From Asterochloris sp. CNOR1 (lineage: Eukaryota > Chlorophyta > Trebouxiophyceae > Trebouxiales > Trebouxiaceae), in the NCBI GenBank assembly GCA_963969365.1, contig OZ017747.1, forward strand, positions 2,480,001 to 2,544,000: a stretch of DNA of 64,000 bases. The letters run 5' to 3'. Positions 56,569-64,000 of the stretch are shown piece after piece. A program made the position numbers and the translations under genes. The notes beneath the pieces were generated by a model. The model saw nothing but the letters and a program-made list of their open reading frames with translations. It searched no databases and was not told where the DNA came from. Each line of letters starts with the position of its first letter. The stretch's first letter is position 1.

Positions 56569-59500
56569 ATGGCCCCTCAGAGCCTATACATCAGCAATCT
56601 CGCAGTGTCCTTCTCGACCAAGGTTCAGGATGCCTACTGCCAGCTGAGCCTAGGCGGGAGTTCAGTGAGGACCTCCATCCTGGGAACAAACTCATCCAGG
56701 CAAGTGCACATGTGGCTGGTCAAACAGTTGCAGGTTTGAGCTGGGAAGGACTGTGCAGACTCCCTGGCACCTCCAGAGGGCAGTCCAGGCTTCCTTGGAC
56801 CCATTGCAGAGGGGCTCTGCATTGCCAGCGGCTGCCTGGGGCCGGGAGCGGTGCAGCATGCCAGACCTAACCACCTCTCTGCTTGCACCCCGGCTGCTGC
56901 CTTCGGTAGGGCTGTATGGCTCGAGCAGCAGTCGAGCGAAAGCGCCTGCTCGACTGACCAGAATCACTTCGGCTCAGATCAGGTTTTGATGGAGCATGCA
57001 GGATCCTGAAGGCCCCGTACTGCCCTGAGAGACCCCTGCACCAGCTGACAGCCTGCCCACTCAATGCAGCCTCCTAGCACCTCTCCATTGCCCACTTGGA
57101 GGGCCACCATGATTCATCTTTGGGCTGATCCTGCAGGCAGCAGCCGTCATATGTATGTGTGTGTGCTTGCATGCATCTGACTGGCCAATGACCTGCCTGC
57201 AGGCTGAACTGGGTGGAGGACCTGCAGCTACAGTATGATCCTGCCAACCCTGGGCATCGGGAGATCCAGGTGGACGTCTGCAGCCAGGGCGGCGCTGGCA
57301 GGGTCGGGGGGCCCATCGCCACCTGCACCCTGCCCCTCAACCTGGGCAGCGGGCGCCAGGAGATCAACAAGCCCCTCCGGGCCCAGGTAACAGAGTCTGA
57401 CTGCCCCATGGGAGAGGTGCAAAGGGGGATGTGCTACCATGCCCAGCAACTCCCCTCTGGGTTCGCATATTGGCCCCTTGGACTTTGTTCTGCTGAAGGC
57501 ATTCTGATGTTGGGCTCTGCCTGGGACTGCGTATCTTTGAGCCCAGCTGAAGTGTAGTGACCCCACTCTCCTGCAGCAGGCAGTCCTGTTTGACTGCCAA
57601 AGGCTGCACAATTGTACTGTTGGTGCCTGGACCCTGGTCCTCTGCCCCTGCAGGTCCGCCAGTACAACAACGGCACGCTCAGCTGCCTGCTGCACTCGGA
57701 CGAGAGTCGTGGTGTCAGGGACGGAAGTCACCACTACAATGTGAGCCTGGCTGCCAGCATTCCTCCCTTTGGTCCCTCTGCTATGACGACCATGCAACTC
57801 TAGCAAGACGTGCCACACCTGCAGTCCCCTCTGCACAGCCACACCTTGGCACTGTCTCCAGTCGCTCCTCAGAATGCATGAGTTTTCATGCGTGTGGAAT
57901 CAAGGACCCTCCTGTACCAGCAACAAGGTCCATCCTTGGCAGCTGGTGGCCTGCATGCTGCCCGCCTTGAACTTGCGGTTGCCTGCCAGCCGGTATCCTC
58001 CTGCTTGGCTGTGCTGCCTGCTCAGCCTGTGCTGCAGCCCTGCCAGCTAAGCGCTGCCCGCCTGTCCCTTGAGTGTGCACCTGCTTCAGCAGCCAGCTCC
58101 ACCTCCCGAGGTGGGCCCCTGGCCTTCAGTGCTAGCCAACCTGGGCACGTGTCAGGGTTCACGGCTGGCCATGCTGAGCCCATCTGCATGCTGAGCAACG
58201 TCTTGTACCACTGCCTGTGCAGGTGGGCGCAGTGCCAGGGTACACAACTGGTCACGTGGACCAGAATGCCATGGGTGGGTCCTTCACGGGAACCATGGGC
58301 GGCATGAGCCAGGGCGGGGTGACTGGAGGGATGGCGGGCGCCAAGACCTGGGGACCCCAGCCGGGATACAACAACACCCTGGCCCCTGCTGGCAACCTGA
58401 AGGTGGGCCCTACTTGCTTGCCTGCTGGGCAGTGTCCATCCCCGGCAGTGACTGGCCTTCCCATGGTGTGACCTCCCTGGCAGTCCTTCTATGAACTTGC
58501 CAGGGCGCCACTGGCAGGTAAAAGGTAAGGACATCTCATAACAGCCTTTGGAGAGCCTACCCCAGGCACGCACCACAAGTCGCCTGCATGGGCGTCCCCC
58601 CTCTCCCCTTCAGGCAACTCCTCCTGCCTTTCCACAGCCTCCCTCAAGACCTGAAGCAGCCCCTATTGCAAGATCTGGTTTGCCCTGCCTGGCAGTGCGC
58701 TCTACCCTCAGCACTGGTGCAAATCTTGCTGCTGGCAACCTGAGGGGCCTTGACAGAGCTCAAAGTGCCTTTGTGGCCCCAGAGCCCTTGTTAGGGTGCT
58801 AGCAACCTGCCCCTCTCTCCTGGTCCCTTGACAGGTGCCCCTCCCATATCCGTTGCTCTGCCCAGCGGCCGTGTTGCATCCAGCCCCGGCACATTGCACC
58901 CTTATTCAAAGCACAGAAGCCTCCCCACCTCAGCCCATAAACACTCAGTGGCCTACCCCATTGCATCGGTTGGATCGGGCACCCAGCTTTGCATTGAGTC
59001 TCTGACCTTGGCTGCGATTCCCCTGCACCTGATGTGCCAGCAGGCGTGGAGCCCCCTTGTGGTGCTGGCTGCGCTACAGACTTGTTTGTAAGCCGCCGTG
59101 CCTCCATTCATCCTCCCTCACCTGCTGTGCCCACCGGCACAGTGCGACCCCCTGGCCCAGGCTCAGCTTCTGCTGCAGACCTTTCCCCAAAGCCCTCCCC
59201 TGCTCACTCCTTGTGTCCTGGTGCACCTGCAGGCCCCCGGCACAGTGCAGGCTCCACTGGCAGTGCCCCAGCCCGGCGGCCTGGCGGTGGGGCAGACTGC
59301 TCCTGAGGCTGTGTGCCACCGTGACTCCTTCACCTCGGTGGAGCCCCGGCCCCTGGTCAAGGAGACCACACGTTTCATCCGGGAGCACCGCCCCTTCCAG
59401 AAGGAGTTTGTCACTGAGGTGAGTGCATCAACTGGTTGGGGGAACTCTCTTGTTGTGATTGCAGCTCACACCAGCTGTGCAGAGAAGTCGTCTGCTATCG

Positions 59501-62500
59501 CCGCCTGTCATGTTGCAGCACTGCAGAATGACAGGGCCCTACAGGTGTCAGCCATGCAGCAATGCATGAATGTGCTCGTGTGCAGCACTGCAGCCCACCT
59601 GGCAGACCGAAGCACTGTTAGTGCAGTAGTCTGACTGAGCAGCCAGCTCCAACCATGCACAAATGCAGGCCATCTGGCCAGCCAGTCCACAAGTCCAGAT
59701 CCCCAGTCCACTTCAGCAGCCAGCCAGTTAACCCTCTCCGCTGTCAGCTGTTCAACCCTCCTGGATGCTGCCTGCATTCCAGAAGCCCTTAAGTGCTGTG
59801 CCTGCCCCAGCAGGTGGTCACATGTGGGCAAGCAAGGCACCCTTTCATGCAGCTGTGAGAGTTGAATCCCCCATGACTGTCCCTGCCGCTGCAGGTTGCT
59901 ATGTGGGCAAACAGGGCCACTGTCACGCTGCTGCACACCTGGACATCCTCTGGCTGCCCCTTGCTGGCTGCCCCTTGCTGGGACCGTGCATCGGCATGTG
60001 CAAGCTTGCTGACCAGCCATCCCTACATGCTGGTTGTGCACGAGGTCTGCCTCAAGTACCCACAAACTTGCATATGCAAGCAAACGCTGTATAGCCACCC
60101 CCAACCTAGCAGCTGTGCACCTACCTCTCAATCCCCCGTCTGAAGTCCCTGCAGGTGGGCCGTGTGCCCGACCACAAGCTGTCCCATGTGCTGCCTGTGC
60201 ACCTCTTGACAGCCCACGGCTGACCCTGCAGGTGCGCTATGTGGGCGAGCGCGAGCTGCCTGACCGGCTGTCCATGGAGCACCTGAAGACAGAGGAGCGT
60301 GTTGTGGAAGAGACCCACACAGCGCCCTGCTCCCCTTTCAATTGCGGCGACTGTGCGGGCGGGCAGCAGGCGTACGCCGCCAACACTGTGGGGCCGCGCA
60401 AGGCCAACTTTGCGCCGCCAGCCAGGTGGGCAGGCGTGGTGTTTGTGGTGGGTGATGCCTGGGGGTGTCCCTGTTTCAGACTTACTCTCTGAGCGGAGGG
60501 ACGCTTCGAGTAAGAGCTATGCACTGCTTCTGACTCGTAGACCACACTAGCTTTGCACCATAAGCCAGCTGGGTGCATGACTTCTACAAGGGGCTGCATG
60601 TGGGGCCTTGGCAGGCTGGCTCGCACTACAGTGTGCAAACAAATGCCCCGCACTGCCTTGCATGCACTGGGCAGCTCGCCATTGCCAGGTGGGTGAATGT
60701 GCCCAGCTGACAAGTGCAATTGGGGGGTAGCCTGTCCTTTCAAACACTGGGAGGATGAACAATATAGGCCTGAGGTGGCTCTTGTGCCACCAGTCAGGTG
60801 AGGACATGGATTCCCAGCAGACAGGTAGGGTCTCAATTGCATTTTCAAGCCTGCAGCTGCCTTCCCAGCCTCACCATAAAGGCGGTGCCTGGGCACTTTC
60901 GAGCCATCCATGGCCACCGTTCGTCCTGCAACGGCAGAGTGTGTGCATGCAGACAATGTGTGGGTGCTCTTCCTGCACTGAGTGTGCTGTTGGGAGGGCA
61001 CCACCCGCCAAGGCAGGTGCAGGCCTGTGCATCATGACGTGGCTCCCATGACCGGCCTGTGGCCGGACACCATCCCTGTTGAAAGGCATATCCTAAGTGC
61101 CCACGGGTGCCTGCTGCAGGCCTGGCAGCGCCTACACAGGGCTGGGGGCTAGTCGCACGGCCAAGCCGATGGGTGCTGACCTGGGCAACTGGAGCACGAC
61201 CTACTCCAACTCATATGAGGTGCGCTAGTTGCCAGACCGCTGCAGCCTGCCCCTTCTTGGGCTCAAGGCTCTTGTAAAGCTCTGGCTGGTTTTGAGCTGC
61301 ACCTGCACCTGCACTGCTATGCCTCGCTGCTCAAGGTTGATAGTGCATCGCCATCTTGCCAGGCTTGCTGGTGATTTGCAGCCAGTGCTGGCTGGCAGAG
61401 GCCTGCTGCCCAGGCCTGCTTCAGATAGACTGGCTTTCATTGTCCCAGCAGCGCGTCTGTGCCCCTGCACCCACATGTGCTGCTGCACCAGGGCTGTCGT
61501 AGCTAGCTCCTTGCCTGCCTGGCACTTCACCACTAACCCACCCCATGACCCCCAGCTTGTCCCCCTATGGCTCCCCTGTGTGGCTGTGGTGCAGGACCCC
61601 CAGGTGGGCACTCTGGCCCGCAGCAGGTACGGCGGCCCTGGCGCCAGGCCCGTGGTGGGAGCATACAAGCAGCAGGTGGCAGCCCCCCAGGCAGCCTACG
61701 GGTCCACCTACGCTCCCCGCAGCTACAACGCCACTGCCGGCTACAATGCTGGCAGCCAGAACTTCACCATCAAGGCGGTGAGCACGCCCTGCAAACGCTG
61801 CCTGCACAGCAAGCCCTGCCTGCTGCCTTCACCTCTTGGAATGGCTGCCCTGATGAGCACCCAACAGCTGACTTGCTGGGCCCTCTGCATCTGATGTGCT
61901 GTGCTGCCTGCATCAAGTAGGCAGTGGCCAGCATGGCCGCTCTGCCGGCCGTGCGTCTGTCGAATAGCAGCCGCTGTCCCTGGCAAGCTTGCACTCGCTG
62001 TGAATGGCCTGCATCACGCCAACGCCCTGCGCCGCAATGCAATCTATGCGCTGGTGAAACTTCCATGCTGCTGGTTGGGGCTGAAGCTCTTAGCATCGCA
62101 TGTTTCAAGTTCAGCACATGCTGACGCAGGCCGCTCAGGGCACCCCAGGCGACTTTGTGAACCCCCATGGCCCAAGCGACCTGGTCTGCAATAGGGAGTT
62201 CTTCACCATGACAGAGGACAGACCGCTGGTCAAGGAGGTGTGGCTTGCTTCACACACATGTGCTCGTTCCCCTGGGGCTGCATGCAGCCTTGCGCTGGGC
62301 GCCACAGTTGCGTCTCTCCCTCCACCTGCCTCACCCTCTGCAAGGCCTCCACTTGCTCGTCTGTCAGCCACATGTTTGCATAATGCCGGGGCTCCTCATG
62401 GCCAACCACCTGCTGACTTTCCATGGTGACCGTCCTCTGCTTCTCTGGGCAAGGGGTCCCTCAGCTGCCTGCACTGCAACTTCCAACACCTTCCCTCAAA

Positions 62501-63030
62501 AGCTGCTAGGCTTCCTATCCACCCTCCTGCGAGTTATGCTGTACACACCCCTCGCTGCGTGGCAAACCTCACCTGTCAGCAAAGCATATGGTGTCATGCA
62601 TTGTTTGACATTGCATAGCACCTCTTGCAGTCTGCACTTCTCAGCTGCCGACACTGTGCAAACTGCTGTCCACAGGTCAAGGACTATGTGCGGGAGCACC
62701 ACTTCTTCGAGAAGGCCTTTGTCAAGGAGACCCGCTTCACTGGCAAGGAGCAGCAGGCCGGCACCGGGGAGTCTGAGCAGCTCAGCTGCGAGGAGCGCGT
62801 TGTGGAGGCAACCCCAGCTGCACCTCCCTGCCAGGTGAGCAGCTGGTGTTGCGCCTCCCTTGAGCTTCCCCCGCTGTGCAACAATGTCTGTTTGATTGCA
62901 TGCTGGTGCTGGATCACTGCTGAGGTCCTATCCCTGGCAACAAAGTCTTGTCACCAACCTGCTGCAGGCTGTCACCAACACAAACAATCTCCCTGTGCAC
63001 ATGCAGGGCTGTGGGGACTGCGCATGCTGA
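56569..63030 (+). CDS. C2-like protein with a duplicated VC...PLVKE...REH...CGDC module; family not recognised
   Basis: Exons: 56569-56699, 57203-57386, 57654-57740, 58223-58402, 59233-59418, 60232-60425, 61120-61219, 61595-61777, 62130-62237, 62676-62834, 63007-63030; 511 residues with all junctions in phase. Residues 1-~125 look like a C2 beta-sandwich: LYISNLAVSF, DAYCQLSLGGSSVRTSIL, NWVEDLQLQYD, REIQVDVCS. Residues ~135-215 and ~325-415 are Gly/Tyr/Asn-rich low complexity. Two copies of a 76-77 residue module follow (~221-297 and ~434-509): VCHRDSFTSVEPRPLVKE / VCNREFFTMTEDRPLVKE, then IREHRPFQKEFVTEVRYVGE / VREHHFFEKAFVKETRFTG, EERVVEETHTAPC / EERVVEATPAAPPC, and CGDC. There is no signal peptide or membrane segment. 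The first intron starts GC. C2 suggests membrane or Ca2+ binding; the module could be structural or bind metal through CGDC (inference). Confidence 0.85.
58878..59165 (+). repeat. Two decayed copies of C2-like exon 5 start
   Basis: About 58878-58905 (gccccggcacattgcaccc) and 59123-59165 (caccggcacagtgcgacccc) resemble the start of exon 59233-59418 (cccccggcacagtgcaggct). Both are in the upstream intron. Confidence 0.65.
59805..60211 (+). repeat. Three decayed copies of C2-like exon 6 acceptor end
   Basis: Units at about 59805-59842, 59889-59947 and 60147-60211 resemble 60225-60290. The second keeps ctgcaggttgctatgtgggc against ctgcaggtgcgctatgtggg at the used acceptor of exon 60232-60425, then gctgctgcacacctggacatc against ccatggagcacctgaag. 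Confidence 0.8.
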
Positions 63031-64000
63031 ACTGAAATAACAACAACCCAGACCCTACATCAGCAGCAAGTATTGCCTTGACGCGGAAGCCAAGGCATCA
63101 CTGCACCAGTCCAGCAGTTGGCAGCCTGACCTTGCAGTGGCATGCTGAGAAGATGCATGCAAGTGATTGCTCTGAAGTTTGCACATGGAGACGTTTGCCA
63201 ATCTGCAGTGAACCCTTTCCTGTGATAAATGTTTGACACTTTTGAACTCGCTATCAGACAGCATGGCAACCAATTCACAGCGTGACATTCCAGGTGAGTT
63301 TTGGGCCTCTCTTGATGCCAGCCACTGAAGCGCATGCAAAGAGGACAGCGGAGTCACCAGGTTAAGTAGGAGGTGTGCTGCCTAACAGGGTCACGATGCT
63401 GGGGGCAACAGTTTTCAATTCAAGTGACAAACAAAGTGATATGTAGTGAGCGGCAGTGCAGGGAGATTGCCAAAACAGACAGTCAGCCCTGAAAGTGCCC
63501 CGACTAACAGTTTTGCAGTGCTTGTATTTGGGCTTGGCCAGTCCAACCAACACACGACAGGCACAGCAGGGACACACCACAAGAAAACGGTGCCACGCTG
63601 ACAGCTGTCAAAATGTGCTGAACTGCCCAAACTTCACAGTCCCTGACGCCTTTGGACTGACAACAGACTCTAGACTTCCTGCTGTTTTGCAGCGCATGCC
63701 GTCGAGACTTTTGTGCTGACTTGTATCTGCCCTGGACAGTGCTCAATACTGCTGCTGACCTCAAGAGAGTGGCTCAAGGTGTGGGCAGGGAGCGTGCATG
63801 CTCCTGCTGGCAGCCAGGACTGGCTGCTGGCATGGTGGTGACACCCCAAGTGCTGCTGTTTGCTGTGTGTGTGTGTTGTGTGCTGTGTGAGGAGCATGGC
63901 CCTGCAACAGTTGACGCTTGAGGCTGGGGTTCTGCGAGAGGATGATGACTGAACCTGGGTCTGAACCTGGGTCTGTACAAGGCCATGATGTCGAGGCGCC
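63031..64000. other. Terminal region without supported gene
   Basis: No frame here shows protein-like sequence or flanking splice sites on either strand. A 12-base unit (ctgaacctgggt) is repeated twice at 63949-63972. On the minus strand this would give the peptide RPRFRPRF after an ATG near 63986, which may be chance. The 3' UTR of the C2-like gene must lie here. Confidence 0.5.

Noticed and set aside
56569-58402. Treating the C2-like N-terminus and the later VC...CGDC modules as two separate genes
   Set aside because: All eleven exons join in phase, no stop or alternative start separates them, and the final total is an exact codon multiple. Two genes remain possible only if transcripts show it.
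1-64000. Bacterial features: operons, ribosome-binding sites, CRISPR arrays, insertion sequences
   Set aside because: Every confident gene is split by introns with GT/GC...AG borders. The short repeats are tied to exon ends and do not form spacer-repeat arrays, and no transposase or terminal inverted repeat was seen.

Overview
This window is nuclear DNA of an intron-dense, moderately GC-rich eukaryote, most likely a green alga (Viridiplantae; a trebouxiophyte-like chlorophyte would fit). The support is a plant-type C-terminally anchored TOM20, a plant-type kinesin-7 and an inositol polyphosphate kinase of the plant ITPK4 type with its extra N-terminal domain. Introns end almost uniformly in (C/T)TGCAG|. 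I saw no bacterial genes, rRNA, tRNA, CRISPR or intact transposon. Gene models were built by hand: exons were joined at GT/GC...AG sites, and most models keep reading frame across every junction.

Layout, left to right: kinesin-7 (+, 5' cut, to 8580) faces ZC3H15/DFRP1 (-, 9055-14417). Then come a ULP1-type SUMO protease (+, 15452-22155) and ARL16 (-, 22509-23528). A large Sfi1-type Trp-repeat protein (+, 23783-30822) is followed by an ITPK4-like kinase (+, 31877-34797) and a small coiled-coil protein (+, 34911-35684). A NYN/PIN-like nuclease with a C-terminal membrane anchor (-, 35761-38644) sits head-to-head with TOM20 (+, 38619-40234), and their first coding exons overlap antisense. Next are a leukotriene-A4-hydrolase-type aminopeptidase (+, 40537-46202), a GT31 glycosyltransferase (-, 46471-50865), an MDR/quinone-oxidoreductase (+, 51531-54696), a UVR+TPR protein (-, 54928 to about 56.2-56.5 kb) and an unfamiliar C2-like protein carrying a duplicated cysteine-ended module (+, 56569-63030). 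The last kilobase holds nothing I can support.

The genes are housekeeping and cell-structure functions (microtubule motor, centrin-binding scaffold, SUMO removal, mitochondrial import, inositol phosphate kinase, glycosylation) and do not form an operon or cluster.

The most unusual signal lies between the exons. In most genes the introns contain one to six decayed copies of their own flanking exon ends, each including the splice junction. A second oddity is frequent GC-AG introns: 11 of about 122 introns I placed. Two proteins stand out: the Sfi1-like protein, with tryptophans spaced almost exactly 33 residues apart, and the C2-like protein, with two copies of a 76-77 residue module that starts VC and ends CGDC.
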